Source: Oscillospiraceae bacterium
Lineage (GTDB): Bacteria > Bacillota > Clostridia > Oscillospirales > Oscillospiraceae
DNA length: 60,371 nucleotides
NCBI GenBank assembly: GCA_029012465.1
Contig: JAQXMD010000022.1
Span: 1 to 60,371 of the forward strand
Direction of reading: 5' to 3'
The notes beneath the pieces are model-generated. The model had not been told where the DNA came from and did not search any database. It was given only the letters and a program-made list of their open reading frames with translations. The stretch's first letter is position 1. Every line of letters starts with the position of its first letter. Both the position numbers and the translations under genes were made by a program. Positions 35,466-43,297 of the stretch are shown here, in pieces.

Positions 35466-35585
35466 TTATCTGCGGTTCTGATTCTGCTCGCGCTGATTCT
35501 GGTTCTGCTGGTTCTGCTTCTGCTCACGCTGATTCTGGTTCTGCTGATTCTGCTTCTGCTCTCTGCGATTCTGATTGTCGTTCAT
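35466..35585 (-). CDS. 39-residue Q/N-rich repeat protein beside spoVA
   Basis: ATG at 35585 is preceded by AAGGAGGG at eight bases, a very strong ribosome site. The product is almost only Gln, Asn, Arg, Glu and Lys and contains two exact copies of REQKQNQQNQNQ followed by a partial third. It lies 58 bases after spoVAE, on the same strand and before a terminator, so it is probably cotranscribed with spoVAD-spoVAE. Gamma-type small acid-soluble spore proteins are also short, Q/N-rich and repetitive, but the sequence is not close enough to name it one. I know of no described family. Confidence 0.65.
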   Translation of the reverse strand: MNDNQNRREQKQNQQNQNQREQKQNQQNQNQREQNQNRR

Positions 35586-35643
35586 GTGAGATTCCCTCCT
35601 TGAAAGTGTCGGATCACTCCGCAGAGGTAGTATTGCCATTCTG

Positions 35644-36000
35644 TCAGGATTTATCCCTGGATTTGAAAATCATTGCACAGAGGTATCCGAAAAAGATCGC
35701 CGCTGCGATACCTCCGGCTCCGGCAGTGAAGCCGCCGGTGAATATGCCGATCCAGCCGTCCTTCCCGATGGCTTCCCGGACACCCTTTGCCAGATTGTAA
35801 CCGAAGCCCGTCAGAGGGATGGTCGCTCCTGCGCCGCCCCACTCCTTGACCGCGTCATAGAGGCCAAGTCCGCCCAATATGACACCGGCTACCACATAGG
35901 TAACAAGGATTTTTGCCGGGGTAAGCTTTGTCTTGTCAATGAGAATCTGTCCGATGCCGCAGAGGAGACCGCCGCAGAGGAACGCATTCAAATATTCCAT
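35644..36000 (-). CDS. spoVAE: stage V sporulation protein AE
   Basis: This 118-residue membrane protein has about four helices and reads MEYLNAFLCGGLLCGIGQIL and LTGFGYNLAKGVREAI, the SpoVAE (SpoVAC/AEb-like) signature. With SpoVAC and SpoVAD it moves Ca-dipicolinate into and out of the spore core. The ATG at 36000 overlaps the spoVAD stop (TGATG), so it is coupled; longer upstream frames are spoVAD shadows. No spoVAC gene is in the window. Confidence 0.93.
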   Translation of the reverse strand: MEYLNAFLCGGLLCGIGQILIDKTKLTPAKILVTYVVAGVILGGLGLYDAVKEWGGAGATIPLTGFGYNLAKGVREAIGKDGWIGIFTGGFTAGAGGIAAAIFFGYLCAMIFKSRDKS

Positions 36001-37025
36001 CACATACACCCGCTTTCTCCGCTGATGGCTACCGCGTGACATACAGCCGGAACAGATTCCCCCTGCTGGGTGGAAACCGGGGACAATAGTGCTCCCGTGC
36101 CGCAGAAGAGAATGTTTCTGTACTTCTTCGTCTTCAGCTTTTCCAGCAGGTATCCGCAGAGCACCACCGCGCTGCATCCGCAGCCGGAGCCTCCCGCGTG
36201 AACATCCTGCTGCTCCAGATCAAAAATCATGGTGCCGCAGTCCTTCAGCTTATCGCCCAGTGCGTAGCCTTCCCGGCGGAACAAGTCGCTGGCAAGCTCC
36301 AGACCTACCGTACCGAGATCGCCGGAAATAATCAGGTCATAGTCCGAGGGACTCAGGCCGCTGTCCTGAAAGTGCGATATGACCGTATCCACAAAGGCCG
36401 GGGCCATGGCCGCACCCATGTTGTTGGCGTCGGTAATACCCAGATCCATGATTTTTCCGGTGGTGACTCCCCGAATATAGGGGGGCTGATTGTTCTGCTC
36501 CAGAATGATGGCACCGGAGCCTGTGACTGTCCATTGGGCGGTGGGGGTCCGCTGGCCTCCATACTCCAGGGGGAAGCGGTACTGCCGCTCCGCGGAAGCG
36601 AAATGGGAGGAGGTCATGGCCGCTGCATAATCGGCAAAGCCGCCCTCCACTGCCATGGCCGCCAGACTAAGACTTTCCGCCATGGTGGAGCAGGCCCCAT
36701 AGAGTCCGTAAAAGGGAATCTCCGACCCGCGAATTGCAAAGCTGGTTCCAATGCACTGGTTCAGCAGGTCTCCTGCAAAGACCATGTGAATCTGGGCAGG
36801 GGACAGAGCGGCTTTTGTAAGCGCTTTTTGGAGCGCCAGTGTCTGCATCTGACTTTCGGCCTTTTCCCAGCTGGACTGACCAAATTTCGTATCCTCGTGT
36901 ATTTCATCAAAATAGTCCTTTAGCGGCCCTTCTCCTTCCTTTTTCCCCACGATAGAAGCGTAAGCCCGGATGGATGGGGGGAAATTGAAGCGAACGGTTT
37001 GCTTTCCCAAATGCTTTCCCTGCAT
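36000..37025 (-). CDS. spoVAD: stage V sporulation protein AD
   Basis: This 341-residue protein has a thiolase-like fold and binds dipicolinic acid on the spore inner membrane. QTVRFNFPPSIRAYASIVG, YGLYGACSTMAESL and DLIISGDLGTVG are family motifs. GGAGG lies five bases before the ATG at 37025. CATATTTA at 37062-37069 resembles a sigma-G -10 but its -35 is poor. It is coupled to spoVAE. The usual first gene spoVAC is absent from its upstream side, where a rhomboid-like gene is found. Confidence 0.94.
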   Translation of the reverse strand: MQGKHLGKQTVRFNFPPSIRAYASIVGKKEGEGPLKDYFDEIHEDTKFGQSSWEKAESQMQTLALQKALTKAALSPAQIHMVFAGDLLNQCIGTSFAIRGSEIPFYGLYGACSTMAESLSLAAMAVEGGFADYAAAMTSSHFASAERQYRFPLEYGGQRTPTAQWTVTGSGAIILEQNNQPPYIRGVTTGKIMDLGITDANNMGAAMAPAFVDTVISHFQDSGLSPSDYDLIISGDLGTVGLELASDLFRREGYALGDKLKDCGTMIFDLEQQDVHAGGSGCGCSAVVLCGYLLEKLKTKKYRNILFCGTGALLSPVSTQQGESVPAVCHAVAISGESGCM

Positions 37026-37139
37026 ATTGACCTCCAAATTGATTGATGCGGAACTGCCGCATAAATATGACGGATTTCCGTTCTGATTGCATCAGAGTAT
37101 CCTTAGTATTTGCAGGGAATGCGAAAACATTACAAAATA

Positions 37140-37168
37140 GCCGGTGTACCCAAAATCAGTACACCGGC
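37140..37168 (-). terminator. terminator of the rhomboid-like gene
   Basis: GCCGGTGTAC (37140-37149) pairs exactly with 37159-37168; TATTTTG follows leftward. Confidence 0.82.
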
Positions 37169-37174
37169 AGATGC

Positions 37175-38035
37175 TTATTGAATGTGTGTGTGATTGTTGA
37201 TGTGCTCCTCACAGTAGCAGTAGTAGCCTGCGCAGCGGGAACAGTAGCGGAATTCCAGATTCGGATGGGAAACATCGGTTCTTCCACAGACTGAGCACTT
37301 ATGCCGATAGGCAGGCTCTTCTTTTTTGGGAGTAGCGGGCCGTTTTTGATAACCGGCGGCCCAGTCGGGATTGGGACGGGAAGTGTTTTTGTTCCGTTTC
37401 CGCTTGAAGCTGATGGTCCGGGCGCCCACCCGGTCAGCGCCGGGAAGCACATTCAGGCAGTCCTTTCCGAAGAACAGGAAATAGTTTGCCAGGGCAATGA
37501 CAGAGAAGAAGTCTCCCTGTATAATATCGAGTACCATGAACAGCAGATACACCCATGCCAGATACTTCATTTTCAGCGGGATGATATACATAAGCAGGAC
37601 TTTGTTGTCCGGGAACATGGTGGCAAGGGCCATAAACAGGCTCAGATTCAGGTAATATGCCGTGGCATAGGCGTTGAATATCAGTCCGCCCAGCGCCGTA
37701 AAAAGCATGCCGCAGAAGTAGAAGAGATTGAACTTCAGGGTTCCCCACACAGATTCCACCATACGTCCGATGCTGAAATAGGCAAACAGCAGAAGAAACA
37801 GCCAGATGCCGGAGCTTGTGGGCACAAAGACAAAGGTAATCAGCCGCCAGAGCTGGCCCCGAAGGATGAGATTCCGGTTGAATGCCAGAAAGTACAGAAA
37901 CTTCCCGCTGGGATCCATCATGGAGATCAAATAGACAAGTAAAGTGCCGATTGAGATCACCGCCATCAGGTTTGGAATCCCCTTGTCGGCATTGTTATAT
38001 AGAAAACGGTTCCATTTTCGACGAAGATTGTTCAC
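37175..38035 (-). CDS. rhomboid-like membrane protein with C-terminal zinc ribbon, catalytic motif not seen
   Basis: This 286-residue protein has about six membrane helices (residues 20-195) in a rhomboid-like layout (LWRLITFVFVP after helix 1, then helix hairpins). The active-site GxSG is missing: the matching stretch reads YYLNLSLFMALATM. The cytoplasmic tail is basic and ends in a zinc-ribbon-like cluster (CSVCGRTD, RYCSRCAGYYCYCEEH). It may be an inactive rhomboid homologue acting as a chaperone or adaptor; that is inference. The start is a GTG at 38035 with AGGAGG seven bases upstream; the nearby ATG is followed at once by a stop. Confidence 0.7.
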   Translation of the reverse strand: MNNLRRKWNRFLYNNADKGIPNLMAVISIGTLLVYLISMMDPSGKFLYFLAFNRNLILRGQLWRLITFVFVPTSSGIWLFLLLFAYFSIGRMVESVWGTLKFNLFYFCGMLFTALGGLIFNAYATAYYLNLSLFMALATMFPDNKVLLMYIIPLKMKYLAWVYLLFMVLDIIQGDFFSVIALANYFLFFGKDCLNVLPGADRVGARTISFKRKRNKNTSRPNPDWAAGYQKRPATPKKEEPAYRHKCSVCGRTDVSHPNLEFRYCSRCAGYYCYCEEHINNHTHIQ

Positions 38036-38064
38036 ATATGTTCCTCCTTATCCTAAACGAATCT

Positions 38065-38093
38065 ATTTTATTGCATGGAAGGGAAAAAGTAAA
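38065..38093 (-). promoter_or_regulatory. promoter of the rhomboid-like gene
   Basis: On the minus strand TTTACT (38088-38093), 17 bases, TAAAAT (38065-38070). Confidence 0.55.
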
Positions 38094-38174
38094 TCAGAAA
38101 ACGTGAAAATACCGGTAAATATTCTGTTAACAAAGGCCGTTTCCCTGTTTTTCGGCATGTTTTTTTCGGAACGG

Positions 38175-38203
38175 TTGACAAACATTCCGCCATCCCCTAA
38201 AAT
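38175..38203 (+). promoter_or_regulatory. promoter of ahcY
   Basis: TTGACA (38175-38180), 17 bases, TAAAAT (38198-38203), about 46 bases ahead of the TTG start. No SAH riboswitch fold was recognised in the leader. Confidence 0.7.
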
Positions 38204-38249
38204 ACTGGTTGGATATGAATGATAGATCATCTCAGAAAGGCGGATCGTT

Positions 38250-39494
38250 TTGAATATTGTACGCGATATGAATCTGGCCGAAAAGGGCCGTATGAAAATC
38301 CTGTGGGTACAGGATTTTATGCCCGCGCTTGGTGCCATCAAAAAGCAGTTTGAGAAGGAAAAACCCTTTGCGGGAAAGACCATTGCCATGTCCATTCACA
38401 TGGAGGCAAAGACCGCTTATCTGGCTACGGTTCTGAAGGCTGCCGGAGCGGAGGTCTATGCCACAGGTTGTAACCCTCTGTCCACTCAGGATGATGTGGC
38501 GGCAGGTCTTGCTTCTCTTGGCGTCCATGTGGCTGCATGGCATGGAGCGACTCCAGAGGAATATAAGGCCCATCTCACGGAGACCCTGTCCTGCCATCCG
38601 GATCTGTTCATTGATGACGGCGGCGACCTTCTGGAGCTGCTGACCTCCTCCTGCGAGGGGTATGCAGACCGTGTGCTGGGTGGCTGTGAGGAAACCACCA
38701 CGGGCATTCATCGTCTCAAGGCCCGGGCAAAGGCCGGGGCGCTTCCGTTCCCCATGATGAATGTCAACGATGCAAAGTGTAAGCATTACTATGACAACAA
38801 ATATGGCACCGGCCAGAGTGTCTGGGACGCCATCATGCACACCACAAACCTGCTGGTTGCCGGTAAGACTGTGGTGGTTGCCGGCTACGGCTACTGCGGC
38901 AGAGGCATTGCCATGCGGGCAAAGGGCATGGGCGCCACGGTGATCGTCACGGAGATTGACCCCATTAAGGCACTGGAGGCCACCATGGACGGCTACATGG
39001 TCATGACCATGGACGAGGCTGCTCCGCTGGGCGACATCTTCGTCACTGCCACCGGTTGCCGGGACATTATCACAAAGCGTCATTTTGCGGTCATGAAGGA
39101 CAACGCGTTCCTGTCCAATGCGGGTCATTTCAATGTGGAGGTCAATGGCGAGGAGTTGGCCGCCATGGCAAAGCGCATCTATCTCCGCCGGGATGAGATC
39201 ATGGGCTATGAGCTGGAGGACGGCAGGACCCTGAATCTGCTGGCTGAGGGCCGCCTTGTGAATCTGGCCTCCGGCAATGGCCATCCTGCTGAGATTATGG
39301 ACATGAGCTTTGCGATTCAGTCCATGAGTTTGAAATATCTCATGGAGCACCGGGAAGAAATGGACAAGGAAGTGTATGAGGTCCCGCAGGAGATCGACGA
39401 TCTGGTATCCAGAATCAAGCTGGATGCCATGGGCCTTCATGTGGATGTGCTCACCGACGATCAGGTGAAGTATTTGAACGGCTGGGAAGTCTGA
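38250..39494 (+). CDS. ahcY: adenosylhomocysteinase
   Basis: This 414-residue enzyme reversibly splits S-adenosylhomocysteine to adenosine and homocysteine using bound NAD. It opens IVRDMNLAEKGRMKILWVQ, and has DDGGDLLELL, EETTTGIHRL, MMNVNDAKCKHYYDNKYGTG and the NAD site VVVAGYGYCGRGIAMRAKG. It is of the shorter type found in archaea and thermophiles. The start is a TTG at 38250 with AAAGG upstream, because this gives the full family N-terminus; the first ATG (38268) would trim it. Confidence 0.94.
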   Translation: MNIVRDMNLAEKGRMKILWVQDFMPALGAIKKQFEKEKPFAGKTIAMSIHMEAKTAYLATVLKAAGAEVYATGCNPLSTQDDVAAGLASLGVHVAAWHGATPEEYKAHLTETLSCHPDLFIDDGGDLLELLTSSCEGYADRVLGGCEETTTGIHRLKARAKAGALPFPMMNVNDAKCKHYYDNKYGTGQSVWDAIMHTTNLLVAGKTVVVAGYGYCGRGIAMRAKGMGATVIVTEIDPIKALEATMDGYMVMTMDEAAPLGDIFVTATGCRDIITKRHFAVMKDNAFLSNAGHFNVEVNGEELAAMAKRIYLRRDEIMGYELEDGRTLNLLAEGRLVNLASGNGHPAEIMDMSFAIQSMSLKYLMEHREEMDKEVYEVPQEIDDLVSRIKLDAMGLHVDVLTDDQVKYLNGWEV

Positions 39495-39517
39495 TTCCCA
39501 ATTTCAGGAGGAAAATC

Positions 39518-39817
39518 ATGGGCTTTATGATGTACATTTTTGCGGCATTGTTTCTTCTGATGGGGGTTATAAGACTCTGCGGAAAGACCTTCCTCCTGAA
39601 AGGGGATTATCAGCAGAAGCTGAAGAAAGCATCTGATGCAGACCGAAAAAACTTCCTCAAGTGGAATGGTATTCTGACCATGATTGTGGGTGCCGCTTTT
39701 CTCGTTGCCGGGATTCTGGGGAATCATTGGGAAGAGAAATGGTACTGGGTGGTGTTCCTTGTGCCGGTTGGAATCGGCTTTTTGGGACTTGCCTCTCTGA
39801 ACAAGAAGTATTTCTGA
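39518..39817 (+). CDS. small membrane protein (DUF3784-like)
   Basis: This 99-residue protein has three predicted membrane helices (residues 3-18, 50-68, 75-92) with a charged loop LLKGDYQQKLKKASDADRKN between the first two. The layout resembles DUF3784, whose function is unknown. AGGAGG lies eight bases before the ATG. It starts 23 bases after ahcY and ends before a terminator, so the two are probably one transcript. Confidence 0.65.
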   Translation: MGFMMYIFAALFLLMGVIRLCGKTFLLKGDYQQKLKKASDADRKNFLKWNGILTMIVGAAFLVAGILGNHWEEKWYWVVFLVPVGIGFLGLASLNKKYF

Positions 39818-39822
39818 GCATG

Positions 39823-39856
39823 ACCGCTCCCTCGGTTTCGGGGGAGCGGTTTCTGA
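39823..39856 (+). terminator. terminator of the ahcY operon
   Basis: ACCGCTCCC (39823-39831) pairs exactly with 39842-39850, then TTCTG; the T-run is short. Confidence 0.7.
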
Positions 39857-39874
39857 AAAACATGAAAATAACTG

Positions 39875-39902
39875 TTGACAAACAGAATAAATATGATATA
39901 AT
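39875..39902 (+). promoter_or_regulatory. promoter of tRNA-Leu(GAG)
   Basis: TTGACA (39875-39880), 16 bases, TATAAT (39897-39902), 15 bases ahead of the tRNA. Confidence 0.8.
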
Positions 39903-39917
39903 TGTCCATGCTGATTT

Positions 39918-40004
39918 GCGGATGTGCTGGAATAGGTAGACTGGCCAGCTTGAGGTGCTGGTGCTCGATTGGGCGTGCGGGTTCGAGTCCCGCCATCCGC
40001 ACCA
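39918..40004 (+). tRNA. tRNA-Leu(GAG)
   Basis: The 87-base class II tRNA has acceptor GCGGATG/CATCCGC, anticodon stem CCAGC/GCTGG with loop TTGAGGT (anticodon GAG), a long variable arm, T loop TTCGAGT and encoded CCA. Confidence 0.95.
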
Positions 40005-40005
40005 G

Positions 40006-40037
40006 AAAAAAGCACTTGCTTTTGCAAGTGCTTTTTT
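40006..40037 (+). terminator. terminator of tRNA-Leu(GAG)
   Basis: AAAAGCACTTGC and GCAAGTGCTTTT surround a short T loop and are followed by more T (40006-40037). Confidence 0.9.
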
Positions 40038-40040
40038 CAA

Positions 40041-40216
40041 CGAAATAAATCCCTTTCGGGATTTGTAATATTTGCTTCTCAAGTGAAATATGGCTTCGCC
40101 ATGTGAAATGCCTGCGGGCGTGGGTGGATTTATTTCATTTCACTTGATGAGATTCATCAAATTTCACATGCCTGTGGGGCATTATTTCACATTTGCCGAC
40201 AGGCAAATATTTCACA
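40041..40216. repeat. array of short hairpins separated by GTGAAAT/ATTTCAC
   Basis: Six small hairpins lie in a row: 40047-40064 (AAATCCC stem), 40090-40102 (ATGGC), 40110-40119 (GCC), 40145-40160 (TTGATG), 40168-40182 (ATGCC) and 40191-40208 (ATTTGCC). They are joined by GTGAAAT in the left half (40083, 40103) and by its complement ATTTCAC in the right half (40137, 40161, 40184, 40209). Long-range complements also exist: 40042-40052 with 40126-40136, 40067-40075 with 40203-40211, and 40080-40089 with 40137-40146. No open frame explains it. Function unknown. Confidence 0.7.
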
Positions 40217-40314
40217 GAAAATGCTTGCGTCAGACCCTTGTCTTTGGGACAGAGGTCTTTTCTTGTTTATGTCTGGAGAGAGAACAAATAATCGTGTATG
40301 ATGAGGTGTTTGCC

Positions 40315-40785
40315 GTGTCAGCTCCCTGCTTGAGCGAAGAAGAACTGATTCAATATGTGAAACCATATCTGAAAGCGAAAGGCTTCAAAAAGAAAAATAA
40401 GCGATGGACGAAGGTTCTCGATGATTTCACGTTGGTATTTTACATTCAGGGAAGCTGCTACAGCAAAGAGGATTATTATATTCGTCCGGGCGTATTTATG
40501 AATGACTGTCCGCAGAAGGAACGGTATTATTATGGACATTTTATGACAGAGATTCTCCCTACAACTCCTCAGAGAATCCTGTCTGAAGCTGAATCATTTT
40601 TTGGGGAATGGACGGACAAGGACTTGATCGCGGAACGGACAAGGGCCTTTGTGGAGTGGGAACAGCGAAATCCACTGGAGAAACGCAGAGCAGGGGAAGT
40701 GGATTATGACAAGGACCCTGTTCCATCACAGGTATTTTTCCAGCTTGGAACACCGGAGCTGGAATATATCTTGCGTGAACTGTGA
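40315..40785 (+). CDS. DUF4304 family protein
   Basis: This roughly 156-residue soluble protein has the DUF4304 core YVKPYLKAKGFKKKNKRW, FTLVFYIQGSCYSKEDYYIR and a conserved acidic C-terminal half. The family's role is unknown; members are often seen near toxin-immunity or mobile regions. The start is uncertain: GTG at 40315 has GAGG about eight bases upstream, while upstream in-frame codons run into the hairpin array. The position next to a tRNA and repeat array fits a small accessory insertion. Confidence 0.6.
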   Translation: MSAPCLSEEELIQYVKPYLKAKGFKKKNKRWTKVLDDFTLVFYIQGSCYSKEDYYIRPGVFMNDCPQKERYYYGHFMTEILPTTPQRILSEAESFFGEWTDKDLIAERTRAFVEWEQRNPLEKRRAGEVDYDKDPVPSQVFFQLGTPELEYILREL

Positions 40786-40861
40786 TACCTTTGCTGGCAT
40801 CAGACCCAAAAATCACTCTTTGAATGTTTTTCACGATAGTCCGCCTTTCAGCAGAAAGTAT

Positions 40862-40890
40862 TTGACTTCTTTCCGATTTTCGTGTACAGT
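40862..40890 (+). promoter_or_regulatory. promoter of the DUF1292 gene
   Basis: TTGACT (40862-40867), 17 bases, TACAGT (40885-40890). Confidence 0.55.
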
Positions 40891-40953
40891 GAGAGCACGC
40901 CAGTCTTGTTCTGACGTGTTCTTTCTTTGAATCATATCACGGAGGTGTTACAA

Positions 40954-41214
40954 ATGGACGAAATGGATGTTTTTATCCCCATGGTCGATGATGACGGCAA
41001 CGAGATTCGTTACGAGCTGCTGGATGAGATCGTTATTGACGAAAAATCCTATCTGGTCATGCTGGCTGAGGATGACGAGGAGGGCTTCGTTGAGATCTTT
41101 GAGCAGACAGGTGAGGACGAAGAAAACTACACTTATGAATTCGTAGAGGATGAGGCGCTTGGCATGAAGATTTTTGAGCTTTTCAAGGAGCGGAATCCCG
41201 AGCTTTGTGAGTGA
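40954..41214 (+). CDS. DUF1292 family protein (YrzB-like)
   Basis: This 86-residue very acidic protein reads FIPMVDDDGNEIRYELLDEI and YLVMLAEDDEEGFVEIFE, the DUF1292 pattern. The family is widespread in Firmicutes, often next to the Holliday junction resolvase YqgF, with unknown role. GGAGG lies eight bases before the ATG at 40954. Here it is alone, with its own promoter and terminator. Confidence 0.85.
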   Translation: MDEMDVFIPMVDDDGNEIRYELLDEIVIDEKSYLVMLAEDDEEGFVEIFEQTGEDEENYTYEFVEDEALGMKIFELFKERNPELCE

Positions 41215-41238
41215 TCTATCCCATAGCTTCATAAACAG

Positions 41239-41268
41239 GGGTATGTGCCGGATGGTGCATACCCTTTT
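41239..41268 (+). terminator. terminator of the DUF1292 gene
   Basis: GGGTATGTGCC (41239-41249) pairs with 41254-41264 with one mismatch, then TTTTCTTTT. Confidence 0.8.
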
Positions 41269-41271
41269 CTT

Positions 41272-41300
41272 TTGCTATTATTTCATGAATGTGATATAAT
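41272..41300 (+). promoter_or_regulatory. promoter of the gene at 41364
   Basis: TTGCTA (41272-41277), 17 bases, TATAAT (41295-41300). Confidence 0.6.
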
Positions 41301-41363
41301 GTCCTTGAACAACTGGAGGAAGATATAAGGATGTAACAGCCATTTTTCAAGGGAGGTAATTCT

Positions 41364-41774
41364 ATGTGCTATTTTCTTTATGGTGCTGTCAATGAGGGGA
41401 TAAATACCAATGATTATCATAACACAATTCAGCACTATGAATATCACTTTAACCCTGGGAATATGGATGCGGTAAATCATTGTGTGGAAAACTGCGGAGA
41501 TCATTACAGGATTACAGCGAAACACTGCGATTGCGGTACGCCCATAGGACAAAAGGACGCAAACAATCCACAACTGAAAGAACTGGCAGAGCTGCTGTAT
41601 AAGCTGAGAGATGTCCGTGGAATCAAATTTGTTCTGATCAGCAAGAACTGGTGGAAAGAAACCAACAGAAAGCAGAATACGGTACATATAGATGACATTG
41701 ATTTATTACCGTTCCTTGCCAATATGGAAGAAAACTGCATGTATCGGATAGATCTATTCCAAAAATTCTACTAG
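41364..41774 (+). CDS. hypothetical protein, Cys/His-rich
   Basis: This 136-residue soluble protein opens MCYFLYGAVNEGINTNDYHN and has RITAKHCDCGTPIGQKDANN. Five Cys and several His in the first 60 residues could bind metal. I recall similar small proteins in Clostridia but know no family name or function. GGGAGG lies six to seven bases before the ATG. It is a single gene. The 180 bases after it hold only a possible weak hairpin and the shared terminator. Confidence 0.7.
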   Translation: MCYFLYGAVNEGINTNDYHNTIQHYEYHFNPGNMDAVNHCVENCGDHYRITAKHCDCGTPIGQKDANNPQLKELAELLYKLRDVRGIKFVLISKNWWKETNRKQNTVHIDDIDLLPFLANMEENCMYRIDLFQKFY

Positions 41775-41884
41775 ACTCCATTCCCGGTAATGGGTCAGTC
41801 AACTCTATTTTCGAGAAAAGGGAAACTCGAGTTGCGACAGGTTGCAATGACAGCAACTGACCTGATACCATGCGCAAAAGAAAA

Positions 41885-41943
41885 CGGCCCCACCGGAATC
41901 CTTCGGAAAACGCATCGTTGCGCTCCAAAGGCCGGTGGGGCCG
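41885..41943. terminator. bidirectional terminator
   Basis: CGGCCCCACCGG (41885-41896) pairs exactly with 41932-41943 around a 35-base loop that contains a smaller CGCA/TGCG stem. It lies just after the symporter stop (leftward). Confidence 0.75.
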
Positions 41944-41955
41944 TCATTTGTGTCC

Positions 41956-43239
41956 TTATTTCTTTGCTTTCTTTTTGGCCAGAGTCTTTTCCAGCCAGTC
42001 CTTGCCGTCCATGAACCGGGAGACAATGTAGCATACCACATAGTCGCCGGCAGCGTTAATCATGGTAGCAGGGGGATCGACCAGATTGCCGATTGTAACC
42101 AGAATCGGGAAAGCCAGCTCCATCTGGGTGGGGAAGAAGATGGAGCAGATGATGTACTCGCCGATATAGCCGCCGCCGGGCACGCCGGACATGCCGACGG
42201 AGGACAGAACAGCCACCAGAATGACCTTAATCAGCATACCGACGCCCTCAAAGGGCACGCCAAAGACACCAAATACAAAGGCGATCTTCAGAACGCAGGA
42301 GAAGCAGGAGCCGTCCATATGCATGGTGGCACCAAGGGGCAGGACCATATCGGAAACATCCTTGGAAATGCCGGTATCCTCAGCAGCCTCCATGTTGGTG
42401 GGAATGGTTGCAACAGAGGAGCAGGTGCCAAGAGACACCATCGCGGGACGAAGAATGTGTTTGAACATCTGCTTGGGACCCTTCTTGCCGCCGCCGAACA
42501 GCGCAAACAGCGGGAAAGCTGTGACCACATAGATGGCGCAGAGGGGATAATACACCGCCATACCCCGGCCATAGTCCACGGTAATCTGAGGACCATAGGT
42601 TGCAACCAGATCAGCGAAGAAGCCGAAGAAGGCGATGGGCGCATAGTAGGTGATGATCTTCACAAAACGCATCATCACGTTGGAGAGATCCTCCAGCCAC
42701 TTGCCGATAACCGTATCCTTACCGCCGTTGAGATTCACAGCGAAGCCAAACAGGATGGAGAACACAATGAGGGGCAGCATTGCCCTTCTGGTGAGCAGTC
42801 CTACGAAGTCTTCAGCCGTGAAGAAGTTGACGATCATCTGGGGAATTGTGGCATATTCGCCCATTTCCTCAGCGGGAATCGACTGCCAGGGCGTCAGGAC
42901 CGGGGGGATCAGACGCATCAGCACATACATAATGAAGGCTGCAATGGCACCGGTAATCACGAAAGTGCCGATGGTAACACCCATGATCTTGCCTGCACGC
43001 TTGCGGCTGCCCATATTGGCAACAGCACCGGCAATGGACGAGAACACCATGGGAACCACGATGCAGAACATCATGTTGATGAATACCTTGCCCAGAGGCG
43101 CCAGAACAGTGGCACCGGCGGAGGTATCAGACTTCGGGAAAATGAAGCCTACGACGCAGCCAGCCACAATGGCTATCAGCATGGCGAACAGCAAACCGTA
43201 GTTTTTCAGCCATCCTGACTGATTGACTTTCTTTGACAT
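41956..43239 (-). CDS. dicarboxylate/amino acid:cation symporter (DAACS family)
   Basis: This 427-residue transporter has eight helices and two re-entrant loops. Hairpin motif GTCSSVATIPT (the SSSxxTLP loop), PLGATMHMDG (NMDGT-like) and SGVPGGGYIGEY are present; all line the Na+ and substrate site in GltPh. Substrate is likely glutamate, aspartate, Ser/Thr or a C4-dicarboxylate. The variant MHMDG instead of NMDGT may shift specificity. AAGGAGG lies eight bases before the ATG. Single gene, divergent from the dehydratase. Confidence 0.92.
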   Translation of the reverse strand: MSKKVNQSGWLKNYGLLFAMLIAIVAGCVVGFIFPKSDTSAGATVLAPLGKVFINMMFCIVVPMVFSSIAGAVANMGSRKRAGKIMGVTIGTFVITGAIAAFIMYVLMRLIPPVLTPWQSIPAEEMGEYATIPQMIVNFFTAEDFVGLLTRRAMLPLIVFSILFGFAVNLNGGKDTVIGKWLEDLSNVMMRFVKIITYYAPIAFFGFFADLVATYGPQITVDYGRGMAVYYPLCAIYVVTAFPLFALFGGGKKGPKQMFKHILRPAMVSLGTCSSVATIPTNMEAAEDTGISKDVSDMVLPLGATMHMDGSCFSCVLKIAFVFGVFGVPFEGVGMLIKVILVAVLSSVGMSGVPGGGYIGEYIICSIFFPTQMELAFPILVTIGNLVDPPATMINAAGDYVVCYIVSRFMDGKDWLEKTLAKKKAKK

Positions 43240-43268
43240 GAGCTTTCCTCCTTACAAGAACACATTTC

Positions 43269-43297
43269 TTGTGTCCAAAACGATTGGACGGACACAA
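43269..43297. promoter_or_regulatory. inverted repeat in symporter leader
   Basis: TTGTGTCC (43269-43276) pairs with GGACACAA (43290-43297), with nested GTCCAA/TTGGAC inside. It lies between a TATAAT-like -10 for the leftward symporter (near 43310) and its ATG, so an operator or leader hairpin is possible. In the rest of 43240-43542 I see only promoter-like sequence. Confidence 0.35.

Noticed and set aside
38094..38249. SAH riboswitch upstream of ahcY
   Set aside because: Leader is short after the promoter and lacks the conserved core and pairing expected of an SAH element.
40041..40216. CRISPR array
   Set aside because: Separators are only seven bases, flip orientation midway, and enclose hairpins rather than unique spacers; no cas gene is near.
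41935..43218. 427-codon plus-strand frame opposite the symporter gene
   Set aside because: The composition is rich in His/Gly/Asn as expected of an antisense shadow; the minus strand has all transporter motifs.
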